Shown in pieces: positions 1 to 9,044 of a stretch of DNA of 64,000 nt; the first letter of the stretch is position 1; each line of letters opens with the position of its first letter. The notes beneath the pieces were generated by a model that was not told the DNA's origin, ran no database searches, and was given only the letters and a program-made list of their open reading frames with translations. The stretch is from Bacilli bacterium (GTDB lineage: Bacteria; Bacillota_I; Bacilli_A; RFN20; CAG-449), in the NCBI GenBank assembly GCA_900755065.1, contig CAAEFC010000030.1, forward strand, positions 7,835 through 71,834, read 5' to 3'. A program made the translations under genes and the position numbers.

Positions 1-11
1 GGTCTATCATC

Positions 12-818
12 GTGCCATCCGAAAAATGTGGTAAAACCGTCGCGGAAGTCGTATTTGGAAAACAGGAAAAGGTTACGATCGTGTTTCAGGATCAGACGGA
101 ATTGAGCGTCCACGCGCGCACGTTCGGCGATTTCTACCTGTATGCCGGAAAAACGCTGACCGGGTCCGAATGGACGACTTTGAAGAATGCGGCGGAAGCA
201 GAAAATTACAAGGATTACCTTCTTCGTCTCCTGAATCGGAATCTGTACAGCGAGAAAGAGATTGCCGATCGGCTGAAAGCGAAGAAATGCCCGGAAGAGA
301 TCGCGCGGAGACTGATCGGGGAACTGAAAGAAAAAAAGTGGATCGACGATGACCGCTACGGGACTCTTCTCAGAGAAGAATACGAAAGCAAGAACTGGGG
401 AAAGTATAAGATCCTTCGGGGAATGAAGGAAAAAGGATTGTCCGAATCGATCGCGGAAAATTGGGAATTTCCGGAAGAAATCGAGGCGGAAAAAGCGGAA
501 AGAATCACGGAAAAGTATTGTCGCGGCAATCAAAAATCTCTCCGGCAACTGAAAGCGTCCCTGTACGCGCATTTAATCGCCTGGGGATTCGATCAGGCTA
601 TCGCGGAACGCATGGCGGAGAAAGCGGAAGATTACGTTTGTCCCGACGGCGATCTCGGACTTCTTCGGAATCAGATGGAAAAGATGAGCATCGCGCATTC
701 CGTCGATCTCTCGGATCGGAAAGAAAGAGAAAAGTGGATCCGGAAGTGGATTCAGCGGGGATTTGCTTACCGGGATATCGAAAAATGCATGGAGGAAATT
801 TATGGAAAAATGGATTAA
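12..818 (+). CDS. recX: RecX family regulatory protein (5' end uncertain)
   Basis: RecX proteins bind RecA filaments and modulate recombination. The body has the repeated three-helix RecX pattern: a YLLRLLNRNLYSEKEIADRL segment near residue 70, then a WIDDDRYGTLLREEYES segment near residue 115, both typical of the family. The first ~65 residues form the short beta-rich extension seen in Bacilli RecX. The GTG at position 12 is the first start visible, but the frame stays open to the window edge, so the true start could lie upstream. The 3' end overlaps the downstream nuclease gene by 17 bases, so the two are probably translated from one message. Confidence 0.8.
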   Translation: MPSEKCGKTVAEVVFGKQEKVTIVFQDQTELSVHARTFGDFYLYAGKTLTGSEWTTLKNAAEAENYKDYLLRLLNRNLYSEKEIADRLKAKKCPEEIARRLIGELKEKKWIDDDRYGTLLREEYESKNWGKYKILRGMKEKGLSESIAENWEFPEEIEAEKAERITEKYCRGNQKSLRQLKASLYAHLIAWGFDQAIAERMAEKAEDYVCPDGDLGLLRNQMEKMSIAHSVDLSDRKEREKWIRKWIQRGFAYRDIEKCMEEIYGKMD

Positions 819-1740
819 GGAATTTTGCGAAGGAGACCGGCTGGAAACCTGTCTTCTGGTTACCAACGTGAACAAGGGCGTCAGCAACGCGGGATCGCCG
901 TATCTTTCCATCACTTTTCAGGACAATACCGGAGTGATCGAAGGAAAAAAATGGGATGCCGGAGAAAACGACGCGCTGACATGCGAAGTCGGGAAAGTCG
1001 TGAAGGTCAATGCGGACGTCATCGATTATCGGAACGCGTTGCAATTGAAAATTCTCTCGGTTGCTTCCGTGGATCAGACGACGCTGGATATTCAGAAATT
1101 CGCGCTTCCGTGTCCGGCGGACGTTTCGGATCTTACCCGGAGACTGACGCACTATATCAATGAGATCGGCGATCCGGATTGCAAGAAGATCGTCAGCCAT
1201 ATCATCGATAAGTACTATTCCCGATTCATCACTTATCCGGCCGCGACGAAGAATCACCACGAGTTCGCTTCCGGATTGCTCTACCACACCGTTTCGATGG
1301 CGGATATCGCTTCGCTGATCGCCTCCTATTACGAGGGGGTCGACAAAGATCTTTTGATCGCGGGGTGTTTGCTTCACGACGTGGGAAAAGTCATCGAGTT
1401 AAGCGGACCGATTGCCACGAAATATACGTTGGAAGGAAAGATGCTGGGGCATATTTCGATCATGGTCAGCGAAATCCGGAAGACGTGCGAAGAATTGTCG
1501 ATTCAGAGCGAAGTCGGCCTTCTTCTCGAACACATGGTGCTGTCGCATCACGGAGAGAAAGAGTACGGGTCTCCGGTTCCGCCCCTGACGAAAGAGGCGG
1601 TGATTCTCCACATCGTCGACGATCTCGATTCCAAAATGAACATTCTCAGCAAGGCGCTGGAAGTCACGCAGGAAGGCGAGTTCACGCAAAGATTGCTCGC
1701 GATGGACGGACGTTCGTTTTATAAACCGAAGAAGAGATGA
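802..1740 (+). CDS. yhaM: YhaM-like 3'-5' exoribonuclease (OB fold plus HD domain)
   Basis: The 312-residue product has an N-terminal OB-fold-like part (residues 1-100, with a FQDNTGVIEGKKWD segment) and a C-terminal HD phosphohydrolase domain with GLLYHTVSM, LLHDVGKV (the HD pair) and HHGEKEYGSP. This is the architecture and length of Bacillus YhaM, a Mn-dependent 3'-5' exonuclease acting on RNA and single-stranded DNA. The ATG at 802 was chosen because a GGAGG sits at 791-795; the frame also opens further upstream but without a ribosome site. It overlaps recX and is followed at once by a strong terminator. The family call is firm; the substrate is inferred from it. Confidence 0.88.
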   Translation: MEKWIKEFCEGDRLETCLLVTNVNKGVSNAGSPYLSITFQDNTGVIEGKKWDAGENDALTCEVGKVVKVNADVIDYRNALQLKILSVASVDQTTLDIQKFALPCPADVSDLTRRLTHYINEIGDPDCKKIVSHIIDKYYSRFITYPAATKNHHEFASGLLYHTVSMADIASLIASYYEGVDKDLLIAGCLLHDVGKVIELSGPIATKYTLEGKMLGHISIMVSEIRKTCEELSIQSEVGLLLEHMVLSHHGEKEYGSPVPPLTKEAVILHIVDDLDSKMNILSKALEVTQEGEFTQRLLAMDGRSFYKPKKR

Positions 1741-1768
1741 AAAAAAGAGGAGAAATCCTCTTTTTTTG
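1741..1768 (+). terminator. Bidirectional intrinsic terminator
   Basis: An 11-bp perfect stem (1741-1751 with 1756-1766) closes a GAAA tetraloop and is flanked by A and T runs. It can end the recX-yhaM message on the plus strand and the HIT gene message on the minus strand. Confidence 0.9.
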
Positions 1769-1769
1769 T

Positions 1770-2183
1770 TCAGATTTTTTTCGATATTTCTTCGGCGATC
1801 GCCGGGAGAGAAACGTGTTCCAGTTTGTTGGAACGGAATTCGAGTTTCAAACAGTCCTCGTTTGAATAACGCGGAATGACGTGAACGTGAAAGTGCATCA
1901 CGGTCTGTCCGGCCACCGGATTGGTGTTGTTGATCAGATTGACTCCCTTCGCGTTCAGAGAACCTACTTGCGCCTGAGCGATTCGCTGAGCGCTGCCCAT
2001 GACTTTGCTCAGAATGTCTTTCGGAACATAGAGCAGATTGGCGAAATGCTTCTTGCTGATCACCAAGGTATGCCCTAACGTCGTCTGAGAAATGTCGAGA
2101 AAGGCGAGAACGTCGTCGTCTTCGTAAACTTTATAGCAGGGGATTTCGCCGCGCACGATTTTGCAGAAAATGCAGTCATCCAT
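1770..2183 (-). CDS. HIT family nucleotide hydrolase
   Basis: A 137-residue histidine triad protein. The N-terminus CIFCKIVRGEIPCYKVYED and the C-terminal HFHVHVIPR triad are diagnostic of the Hint/HIT branch, which hydrolyses AMP-linked substrates such as AMP-lysine or adenosine phosphoramidates. Length is normal and all triad histidines are present. It is a single-gene unit facing the yhaM unit across a shared terminator; a modest AAGGAT ribosome site precedes the ATG. The physiological substrate cannot be read from the sequence. Confidence 0.93.
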   Translation of the reverse strand: MDDCIFCKIVRGEIPCYKVYEDDDVLAFLDISQTTLGHTLVISKKHFANLLYVPKDILSKVMGSAQRIAQAQVGSLNAKGVNLINNTNPVAGQTVMHFHVHVIPRYSNEDCLKLEFRSNKLEHVSLPAIAEEISKKI

Positions 2184-2232
2184 ATCCTATCCTTCTTTCT
2201 GCTTTCTATTTTAGCACGGAAAGAAAAAAAAG

Positions 2233-2254
2233 AAAGGGAGTTTCGACTCCCTTT
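2233..2254 (-). terminator. Intrinsic terminator of the lipoprotein pair
   Basis: A 9-bp stem (AAAGGGAGT at 2233-2241 with ACTCCCTTT at 2246-2254) closes a TTCG tetraloop just after the stop of the minus-strand lipoprotein gene, with A/T runs on both sides. Confidence 0.85.
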
Positions 2255-2258
2255 TCAT

Positions 2259-3746
2259 TTATTTGATGATTTCGGAATAATTGCTGACGATGTAATCGTA
2301 GAAATCCTGATCGTGAATGTTCGATCCGACATCATACTGTTGCAGATAGTAGACCAAAGCGTTGCGCTGGTTGGTCGAAGAATCGGCGAGACCGTAAGCG
2401 ATATCGATGATATCGTCGGTGTACGTCACTTTTCCGTCGACGGTGTTGTTTTCGATCAGTCCGCTGATGACGGAAGAAGTATAGTACTTATTGACGACGA
2501 CGATGTAGTACGCGTCGCTGGTCGAATCGTAGGTGTAATACTTGCCGAGAGAACTTCCGTTCAGCACGTCTTTCGGCGTCAGGAAGGCGACGCCTCCGTT
2601 GTCTCCGGTCGAAATGTAGGAAGCGATGCTGGCGGAGAACAGCCGGTCGGTGACTCCGCTAGGCAGATCGCTGATACCTGCCGAACGGGTATAAATGTCG
2701 TCGCCGGTGAAATCCTTCTGGTACAGTTCACGCAATTTCAGTTCTTCGCCCCATTCGACGGTGTACGCACCCGAGCCGGTGTAGGTATCTTCGATATCCT
2801 GATCGGTGTCATCGCGATTCAGAAGAACGTAATTTCCGGTTTCGTCCTTTTTCAGGTTCCCGTTTTCGTCTTTTTCGACGATCTTGGACAGGTCTTCGTC
2901 GATTTCATTGGCCAGCGTATAGTAGCGCGAAATGTAATCGTTGATCCGTTCGGCGCGGGTCAGTTCGTCTCCCGTCAGCCCTTCGGTATCCTGCTCGACG
3001 CCCTTGTAGATGGCCTGCAATTCGTCGAGGTCGATTTCGCCCGTCGGCTGGGCAATGTAATTTCCCAACCATTCGAGAATCAGTTTGTTGACTTCGCCGG
3101 CCTTGTTCTTGAAGTTTTCCAGTTTGATGTACTGAACGTCTCTCGCGCTGGCGCGGCTGAGGGAAGAAATCGAGTTTTCGCAAAGGTATTTCGCGGTCAG
3201 CAATTTTTTCAGAACTTCCGGTTTGAGTTGTTTTTCGATGTATTCGGTGTAATCCGCTTTGAAGACATCTTCAAACGTGTCTTCCGGCCCGATCAGATAG
3301 AGTTTGTTGTAATTGGTTTTGCCTGTGCTGTCGGCGAAACTGATCGTCGGATACGAGGAACGAAGGGAATTGACGTATTTCTCTTCGTCGAACAGGCGGT
3401 TGGTGGAATAACTTCCTCCTTTGACGGTGTCCAGAATCATATCCTGACAGATTTCGGTGATCTTCGCTTCGTCGGTAAACGAACCGATGACTTCGGTCTC
3501 CGCGATGCGGGTGACCAGTTCGTCGAAAATGGTCGTGTTGGTCGTCCCTCCGTCGACGAGATCGTTATAGATGGTTTCGATGGTATTGCGGAAGTAGTCC
3601 GTATCCTTATCGACGAAATCGACGATCGGAGAGTCGATGTTTTTCGGCTGCGCTTCGACATCGCTGCTGCAACCGGTAAGAACCAATCCCATCGAAAGAC
3701 AGGACAGAACGAGTAATGTTTTTCTCCATTGAATTTTCATTTTCAT
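2259..3746 (-). CDS. Large lipoprotein of unknown function, partner of the parvulin-like lipoprotein
   Basis: The 495-residue product starts with a basic segment, a hydrophobic stretch and a lipobox LVLTGC (Cys26), so it should be a membrane-anchored lipoprotein on the outer face. The rest is acidic, rich in Asp, Tyr and Thr and free of further membrane segments. Its general look (helical N-terminal region, then a long soluble body) resembles the flanks of SurA/PrsA-like chaperones, but no parvulin core is evident. It lies 12 bp downstream of the parvulin-like lipoprotein with its own AAAGGAG site, so both are likely co-transcribed and may form a secretion-folding pair. Function is inferred only from that neighbour. 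Confidence 0.75.
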   Translation of the reverse strand: MKMKIQWRKTLLVLSCLSMGLVLTGCSSDVEAQPKNIDSPIVDFVDKDTDYFRNTIETIYNDLVDGGTTNTTIFDELVTRIAETEVIGSFTDEAKITEICQDMILDTVKGGSYSTNRLFDEEKYVNSLRSSYPTISFADSTGKTNYNKLYLIGPEDTFEDVFKADYTEYIEKQLKPEVLKKLLTAKYLCENSISSLSRASARDVQYIKLENFKNKAGEVNKLILEWLGNYIAQPTGEIDLDELQAIYKGVEQDTEGLTGDELTRAERINDYISRYYTLANEIDEDLSKIVEKDENGNLKKDETGNYVLLNRDDTDQDIEDTYTGSGAYTVEWGEELKLRELYQKDFTGDDIYTRSAGISDLPSGVTDRLFSASIASYISTGDNGGVAFLTPKDVLNGSSLGKYYTYDSTSDAYYIVVVNKYYTSSVISGLIENNTVDGKVTYTDDIIDIAYGLADSSTNQRNALVYYLQQYDVGSNIHDQDFYDYIVSNYSEIIK

Positions 3747-3758
3747 CTCACTCCTTTC

Positions 3759-5519
3759 TTACAGGTCTTTCGTATCGGTGAAATACTGCTTGGTTTCGTT
3801 GAAGTCCAACTGCTTGGCTTTCTTCTGGACCTTCTGGAAGTTCAACAGTTGAAGGTAGGAAGTCCAGGAAGTGAGGTTGCTTTCTTCAAAATCGTAAGCC
3901 GTATTGTTTCGTTTGGTTTCAATATAGTCGAGAATGTTGTTCAGAATGGTTTCGTCGATCTGAATGTCGCTTCGGACGGTTTTGTCGTCGCTTCCGGCGT
4001 AGAGCAGTTGTTCGAACATCTGGTACTGCATATTGCTGTCGTACCCGTTGATCAGGTCTTTCAGTTCGTCGGCGCGGTCGCCGTAGGTGGTACGGTTGGT
4101 TTTGATATAAGTGACGAAGCGGTTGTCGTTGGTCACGTTGGCGCTTCCCGACGGAACGTCGAGGGAATAGTAGTGCATCAGTTCTTCTTCCAGATTGTTG
4201 AGTTTGACTTCGGTTCCGGAAGCGCTGTCGGTATAGTCGGTGAAGTTGTCGAAACGCTGATTGATCGGGGATTTCTCGATGATCATGAAGTGAAGACCGG
4301 TCGACGGATTATAGGTTACCAGAATCGGATTGCCGTTGTCCGTCAGGATTTTTCCGGAGAAATCGGTTCCCAGAACCGCCTTCAATTCCGCGCTCGGCGC
4401 GGTCCAGTTCGGATTGTTTTCGGTGCTTTCCGGATAGCCTTCATCGGTAATGAAAGAAAGTCCGTGGCTGTTGAAATACGTGTTGAACAGGACGTTACGC
4501 GGGTAGTAGGAAGAAGTGATTTCGTGTCTTTCCGCGCCCGGGACGATGTCGTTGGTGAAATTCAGATTGTTGATCGTTTTGGTGGAATCGGCGTAGTCGT
4601 CCAGCATTTTGACCGCGGAATACGGAATGGTCTGCACGGAACTGTCCAGAATCGCTTTCGTGTCGAGGGTCTGTTCGCTTCCTAAGGAAACGGAAGTCGG
4701 AACGTTCAGCATAGCGAGGACTTCGTCCGAAGATTTTCCCGTATCGTTCTTCCCGGAGAGCATGGCGTCGTAATAGTAGACGCTGAACTTGAATTCGCTG
4801 ACGAAAGAAGCGTCTTTTTCCATCAGGCCGACCGAACCGTACAGCGTATTGGAAGTGTCGTCGCTGGCGTCGTAGGCGATGTCGCCGAAGGATTCGGAGG
4901 AAGAGGCCAGACGGCTGACCACCGAGTAAATCTTCTTGGATTCGTCTTTGGAAATCTCTTTGTTGTACACGCTGCTGCCGTCCACGTCGTCGGTTTTCAC
5001 GAGAATGTGACGGATGTGATATGGTACTTTTTCTTCGATGTAACTCTTGGTTCTCGATTCGATGTTGTCGTCGTAGAAATTGCTTTCGTATTTTTCTTTT
5101 TTGACTTCGAGTTCTTTGAGTTCGCGATATTCGCCGATCGAATCGACGCCCGCCGCTTCGAGACTGTCGGACAACTCGCTTTTATAAGTCGTTCCGTTAT
5201 TGGAAGCGTTGGTTTTGCATGTATTGATGAATTCGTCGACTTTTTCTTCGACGTCGGTTTCCATTTCGCTCGTCATTTCCTGATCGTTGCGGATCAGAAT
5301 ATCGTAAATGGCGTTATAATAGGCCTGAATTCCGGTTTCGGTAGAGGCGTAATGGCTCAGCAGGTCATCAGCGGTATAGTAGACTTCGGCACCGTCTTTT
5401 TTGATCGTGACGATGACCTGTTCCCCGTCGGCCGTCTTTTTGCTGGTAACGACAGAACACGAAGTCAAACCGATTGTCAGTAAACTAACCATGGATAACG
5501 TAAGCAACCGTTTTTTCAT
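3759..5519 (-). CDS. PrsA-like foldase lipoprotein (parvulin-type peptidyl-prolyl isomerase)
   Basis: The 586-residue protein begins MKKRLLTLSMVS with a lipobox GLTSC (Cys20). Around residues 165-175 comes PYHIRHILVKTDD, the hallmark of parvulin domains (HIRHIL), followed by a loop and a segment compatible with the rest of a PpiC fold. PrsA proteins help exported proteins fold outside the membrane. It is about twice the length of Bacillus PrsA, with a long C-terminal region of unknown role. The start at 5519 was chosen for the AAGGAGG just upstream; an in-frame start 22 codons earlier lacks one. It is the first gene of a two-lipoprotein operon. Confidence 0.75.
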   Translation of the reverse strand: MKKRLLTLSMVSLLTIGLTSCSVVTSKKTADGEQVIVTIKKDGAEVYYTADDLLSHYASTETGIQAYYNAIYDILIRNDQEMTSEMETDVEEKVDEFINTCKTNASNNGTTYKSELSDSLEAAGVDSIGEYRELKELEVKKEKYESNFYDDNIESRTKSYIEEKVPYHIRHILVKTDDVDGSSVYNKEISKDESKKIYSVVSRLASSSESFGDIAYDASDDTSNTLYGSVGLMEKDASFVSEFKFSVYYYDAMLSGKNDTGKSSDEVLAMLNVPTSVSLGSEQTLDTKAILDSSVQTIPYSAVKMLDDYADSTKTINNLNFTNDIVPGAERHEITSSYYPRNVLFNTYFNSHGLSFITDEGYPESTENNPNWTAPSAELKAVLGTDFSGKILTDNGNPILVTYNPSTGLHFMIIEKSPINQRFDNFTDYTDSASGTEVKLNNLEEELMHYYSLDVPSGSANVTNDNRFVTYIKTNRTTYGDRADELKDLINGYDSNMQYQMFEQLLYAGSDDKTVRSDIQIDETILNNILDYIETKRNNTAYDFEESNLTSWTSYLQLLNFQKVQKKAKQLDFNETKQYFTDTKDL

Positions 5520-5679
5520 TTCGTTTTCCTCCTTGTTTTTAAAACATAGCGGTATTATTCTACCCAAAATGGTTTTTACTTTCAAGCATAAAGGAGAAAA
5601 ATGTATAATATTTAATATTATAAATCAGCGGTTTTTTCAGGAATCTGGGCGCGGAAGCGATTTTTGGAACTTCCAAAGG

Positions 5680-5706
5680 ACATTCGCTTTTTTGACGCAT
5701 AAGATA
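5680..5706 (+). promoter_or_regulatory. Putative sigma-K-like promoter for the two small membrane peptides
   Basis: CATAAGATA at 5698-5706 fits the mother-cell sigma-K -10 pattern CATAnnnTA exactly, with an AC pair at 5680-5681, 16 bp upstream, as the -35. The predicted start of transcription lies just before the AAAGGAGG of the first small gene. The match is by eye only. Confidence 0.45.
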
Positions 5707-5731
5707 AATTGAAAACAAAGGAGGTAAATCT

Positions 5732-5836
5732 ATGAATTCTTGTACGGGACAGTGCCAGAGTAGAGGCGGAGTGTTTTTCTCGTTTATACTTGTTTTGTTT
5801 ATCTTACTAGCGTTGTTCGGCTGTTTCTGCCGATAA
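5732..5836 (+). CDS. YjcZ-like tiny membrane protein 1 (sporulation-associated family)
   Basis: A 34-residue peptide with a Cys/Gly/Gln-rich head, one hydrophobic segment (FFSFILVLFILLALFG) and a short Cys-containing tail. The FxLVLFILL pattern is that of the YjcZ/tiny transmembrane family found in spore-formers. AAAGGAGG at 5717-5724 fixes the start. It is followed after 16 bases by a sister gene, and both end at one terminator. Four cysteines in 34 residues suggest cross-linking in a coat-like structure, which is inference. Confidence 0.72.
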   Translation: MNSCTGQCQSRGGVFFSFILVLFILLALFGCFCR

Positions 5837-5852
5837 GAAGGAGGTTCATCTT

Positions 5853-5957
5853 ATGACTGGTAATAGTACGTTTGCAATCATTTTGGTCTTGTTCATTCTC
5901 TTGGTGATCATCGGATGCGGAACGACCTGCGGTTCAACTTGTTCATCGAATTGGTAG
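5853..5957 (+). CDS. YjcZ-like tiny membrane protein 2
   Basis: A second 34-residue peptide. STFAIILVLFILLVIIGCG is a close match to the YjcZ family core, followed by a Cys-rich tail (CGTTCGSTCSSNW). AAGGAGG stands ten bases upstream of the ATG. It shares the promoter and terminator of the preceding gene and is probably its diverged duplicate. A mother-cell role is inferred from the family and promoter. Confidence 0.75.
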   Translation: MTGNSTFAIILVLFILLVIIGCGTTCGSTCSSNW

Positions 5958-5968
5958 TAAGTCCTAGG

Positions 5969-5996
5969 GGTAAAGTGAAAACTTTACCTTTTTTTA
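5969..5996 (+). terminator. Intrinsic terminator after the YjcZ-like pair
   Basis: GGTAAAGT (5969-5976) pairs with ACTTTACC (5981-5988) around a GAAA loop and is followed by seven T. The remaining ~180 bases before sufC hold no gene; a TAGAAT at 6151-6156 is a possible -10 for the suf operon, but no good -35 is seen. Confidence 0.9.
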
Positions 5997-6177
5997 TTTT
6001 CCGGGCCTTTTTTGACGCCGGAAAGCGGAAAAGGAAGTCGATCGTTTTCCTCTTTTTTTCTTTGAAAAAGCGCGATTTCCGATGCAGGAGAAACCGCTTT
6101 ATTTTTGTAAAAAATAATGGCTTTGTCTTTTTTTACCAAGAATAATGGTGTAGAATAGATACGCTCGAGGTAAAAGT

Positions 6178-7002
6178 ATGAGAGAATTAACCATCACCGA
6201 TCTTCACGTCAGCGTCGAAGATAAAGAAATTTTAAAAGGAATCAATCTGAAAATCCTGCCGCATGAGACGATGGCGCTTTTAGGACCGAACGGTCACGGA
6301 AAATCGACTCTTCTGGCGACGATCATGGGAAATCCGCGATATACGGTCACTTCGGGGAGCATTCTTCTCGACGGAGAAGACGTTCTTTCCATGAGCGTCG
6401 ATGAGCGGTCGCGCAAGGGAATTTTTCTGGGAATGCAGTATCCGAGCGAAGTTCCCGGCGTCGTCAACGCCGACTTTCTGAAAGCGGCCATCAACGCGCG
6501 GCGAGACAGCCCGGTCCGGCTTTACGAGTTCTATCGCAATCTCGAATCGGCTTCCAAAAAGATGAACATTCCGATGGACATGGCGCAGCGTTTTCTCAAC
6601 GAAGGTTTTTCGGGCGGAGAGAAGAAGAGAAACGAAATTTTGCAAATGCTGTTGCTGAAACCGGATCTGGCCATGCTCGACGAGATCGATTCCGGTCTCG
6701 ACGTCGACGCGTTGGTGTCGGTCAGCAATGCGATCAAGGAGATGCAGGAAACGACGGCCATGTCGTTTTTGGTCATCTCTCATTATGCCAGACTGTATTC
6801 GATGATCCGTCCGTCCCGCGTCGCGGTCATGATCAACGGTCGCATCGCTCTGGAAGGAGACGAAACGATCATTTCCCGGATCGACAAAGAGGGATACGAA
6901 TGGATCCGGTACGAACTGGGCATCGACGTCGCCAAAGAAGACCGGACGATGAATCAGGTTTCGATCGGAAGTTGTCCGACCAAAGATCGGTTTGCGAAAT
7001 AA
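6178..7002 (+). CDS. sufC: SufC, Fe-S cluster assembly ATPase
   Basis: An ABC-type ATPase of 274 residues. It has Walker A GPNGHGKST (residues ~36-44), the SufC-type signature FSGGEKKRNE in place of LSGGQ, Walker B LAMLDEIDSGLD, and an H-loop ISHYARL. SufC powers the SufBCD scaffold that builds Fe-S clusters in the cytosol. The protein carries about 20 extra residues at its C-terminus beyond the usual end, ending CPTKDRFAK. It is the first gene of a nine-gene operon in the Bacillus order sufCDSUB that continues into mnmG-rsmG-parA-parB without a gap. Confidence 0.96.
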   Translation: MRELTITDLHVSVEDKEILKGINLKILPHETMALLGPNGHGKSTLLATIMGNPRYTVTSGSILLDGEDVLSMSVDERSRKGIFLGMQYPSEVPGVVNADFLKAAINARRDSPVRLYEFYRNLESASKKMNIPMDMAQRFLNEGFSGGEKKRNEILQMLLLKPDLAMLDEIDSGLDVDALVSVSNAIKEMQETTAMSFLVISHYARLYSMIRPSRVAVMINGRIALEGDETIISRIDKEGYEWIRYELGIDVAKEDRTMNQVSIGSCPTKDRFAK

Positions 7003-7015
7003 GCGGGTGATTGAA

Positions 7016-7828
7016 ATGGACAATTTACGGAAAGAAATCCGGGAGAACCGCCTCGTGCTGAACCGATCGTTCCCGGAAACGGTTCAACTCGATTTCGCGG
7101 AACTGGATACGGACAAACTGGAAATCGACGTCGGTGAGAACGAAGCGGTCTCTCTGCTTCTTCTCGTCGATTCGACGGAGAAAAAACTGCTGTTTCGGGT
7201 GCATAAAAACGCGCGTTTATCGCTGAATCTGGCTTCTTTCGATACGGCAGACGGAAATCGGATCATCGTCGAACTGGAAGAGGGAAGTTCTTTTGAAGGC
7301 GCGTACGCCGACTTTTCGCGGGGGCAGAACCGTTTTGCCCTGACTTGCGATCTGAACGGGCGGAACTCGTCGGCTTCGTGGCATCTTTCCAGCGCGGCCC
7401 GGAACGAAGACAGCAAGGTGTTCACGATCGATTTTTATCACAAAAACCCCGATACTTTTGCTCGAATGGACAATTACGGCGTTTGCGAAGATCAGGCCTC
7501 TCTGGATTTTCTGGGAACGAGCAAAATCGAAGAGGGCGCGAGAGGAAGCGCGACGCATCAGAAAGCGAAAATCATGGTTTTCGATCCGAAGTGCCGCGCG
7601 AAAGCTAGCCCTTGCCTTTGCATCGACGAAAACGACGTTCAGGCTTCGCACGCCGCTGTCGTTGGCCAAATCAACGAAGACCATATTTTTTACCTGACCA
7701 GCCGGGGAATCCCGGAAAAGGAAGCCAAAAAATTGATCACCTTGGGCTATCTTCTGCCGATCCTCGATCATTTCGGGGACGAAACGATCAAAGCGCAGAT
7801 CCGCGAGCGGATCGAAGGCGGTATCTGA
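7016..7828 (+). CDS. sufD: SufD-like scaffold subunit, short form
   Basis: About 270 residues, much shorter than the ~430 of typical SufD, with the N-terminal helical part reduced. The C-terminal beta-helix core is recognisable: an EDGARGSATHQK-type stretch (here EEGARGSATHQKAKI), then CLCIDENDVQASHAAVVGQINEDHIFYLTSRGI, which parallels the SufB/SufD core histidine segment. It partners SufB and SufC in the scaffold. The ATG at 7016 is taken as the start; GTG at 7007 is also possible. It lies 13 bases after sufC. The shortened form is unusual but also known in divergent Firmicutes. Confidence 0.85.
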   Translation: MDNLRKEIRENRLVLNRSFPETVQLDFAELDTDKLEIDVGENEAVSLLLLVDSTEKKLLFRVHKNARLSLNLASFDTADGNRIIVELEEGSSFEGAYADFSRGQNRFALTCDLNGRNSSASWHLSSAARNEDSKVFTIDFYHKNPDTFARMDNYGVCEDQASLDFLGTSKIEEGARGSATHQKAKIMVFDPKCRAKASPCLCIDENDVQASHAAVVGQINEDHIFYLTSRGIPEKEAKKLITLGYLLPILDHFGDETIKAQIRERIEGGI

Positions 7829-7829
7829 A

Positions 7830-9044
7830 ATGGATGTCCGGAAAATCAGAGCCGATTTCCCGATGCTGAACCGCCCGGAGAAACGGATTTACTTCGACAA
7901 TGCGGCGACGACGTTCAAGCCGCAGTGCGTGATCGACGCGGAAATGGAATACTACCGTTCTTATTGCGCGAATACGCACAGGGGCGATTACGATATCGCC
8001 TATGAAGCCGACGTCCACTACGAGGAAGCGAGAAAAAAAGTCGCCGCGTTCATCGGCGCGGATAAAAACGAAGTGGTGTTTACTTCCGGCGATTCGATGG
8101 GACTCAACACGGTTGCTTACGGATTGTTGAAAACGTTGAAAAAGGAAGACGAAATTCTGATCAGCGTCGTCGAACACGCGTCGAACGTTCTGCCTTGGTA
8201 TCGCGTCGCGGAGATCGTCGGTTGCCGCGTCGGTTTCATTCCTGTCGACGAAAACGGCGGGATTTCTCCGGAAAACCTGCTGAAAGTCATCTCGGATAAA
8301 ACCAAAGTCGTCGCGCTGGCGCACATCTCCAACGTGATCGGCTCGGTCAACGACGTCAAGGCGCTGGCGGAGATTGCCCATCGTTTCGGCGCCCTCTTCG
8401 TTCTGGACGGCGCGCAGAGCGTTCCGCATCTGAAAGTCGACGTCAAGGATCTCGACGTGGATTTCCTGACTTTTTCCGGGCATAAGTGCTACGGACCGAC
8501 GGGAATCGGCGTTCTCTACGGGAAATACGATCTGCTGGAAAAGATAGAGCCGTATTTTCTCGGCGGAGGAATGAACGCGTCGTTCGATCTGTGCGGCCAT
8601 GTCCGTTATCTGTATCCGCCGACCAAGTTTGAAGCGGGAACGCAAAACATCGCCGGCGCGATCGGCCTGGCCAGAGCCGTCGAATATCTCGAAAGCATCG
8701 GCATGGACGAGATTTACCGTTACGAAACCGACTTGAAACGCTATCTGGTCGGACGCATGAAGGAACTCGACAACGTGACGGTTTACAATGAAAATACCCC
8801 CAGCGGGATCGTCGCCTTCAATCTCGACGGCGTTTTCGCTCAGGACGGAGCCTCTTTGTTCAACCGTTACGGGATCTGTCTTCGGAGCGGGGAACACTGC
8901 GCGAAACTGCTTCACCATTATCTGAACGTCGATCAGACGCTCAGGGCGAGCGTTTGCTTTTACAACACGAAAGAAGAAGTCGATGAATTCATCGAAGTCT
9001 GCAAGAAAGGTGGCGATTTTTTAGATGCATTTTTCGCTGACTAA
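7830..9044 (+). CDS. sufS: SufS, group II cysteine desulfurase
   Basis: A PLP enzyme of 404 residues that takes sulfur from cysteine as a persulfide. Landmarks are IYFDNAATT near the N-terminus, VVEHASNVLPW, the PLP-binding lysine in FSGHKCYGPTGIG, and the catalytic cysteine in LRSGEHCAK, the RxGxHCA form that marks group II enzymes. Length and all motifs are normal. It starts one base after the sufD stop, and its 3' end overlaps sufU by 20 bases, so translation is coupled. Confidence 0.97.
   Translation: MDVRKIRADFPMLNRPEKRIYFDNAATTFKPQCVIDAEMEYYRSYCANTHRGDYDIAYEADVHYEEARKKVAAFIGADKNEVVFTSGDSMGLNTVAYGLLKTLKKEDEILISVVEHASNVLPWYRVAEIVGCRVGFIPVDENGGISPENLLKVISDKTKVVALAHISNVIGSVNDVKALAEIAHRFGALFVLDGAQSVPHLKVDVKDLDVDFLTFSGHKCYGPTGIGVLYGKYDLLEKIEPYFLGGGMNASFDLCGHVRYLYPPTKFEAGTQNIAGAIGLARAVEYLESIGMDEIYRYETDLKRYLVGRMKELDNVTVYNENTPSGIVAFNLDGVFAQDGASLFNRYGICLRSGEHCAKLLHHYLNVDQTLRASVCFYNTKEEVDEFIEVCKKGGDFLDAFFAD

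Noticed and set aside
2313..4685. Long plus-strand frames opposite the two lipoprotein genes
   Set aside because: Their composition is the shadow of the minus-strand genes, which have signal peptides, ribosome sites and a terminator.
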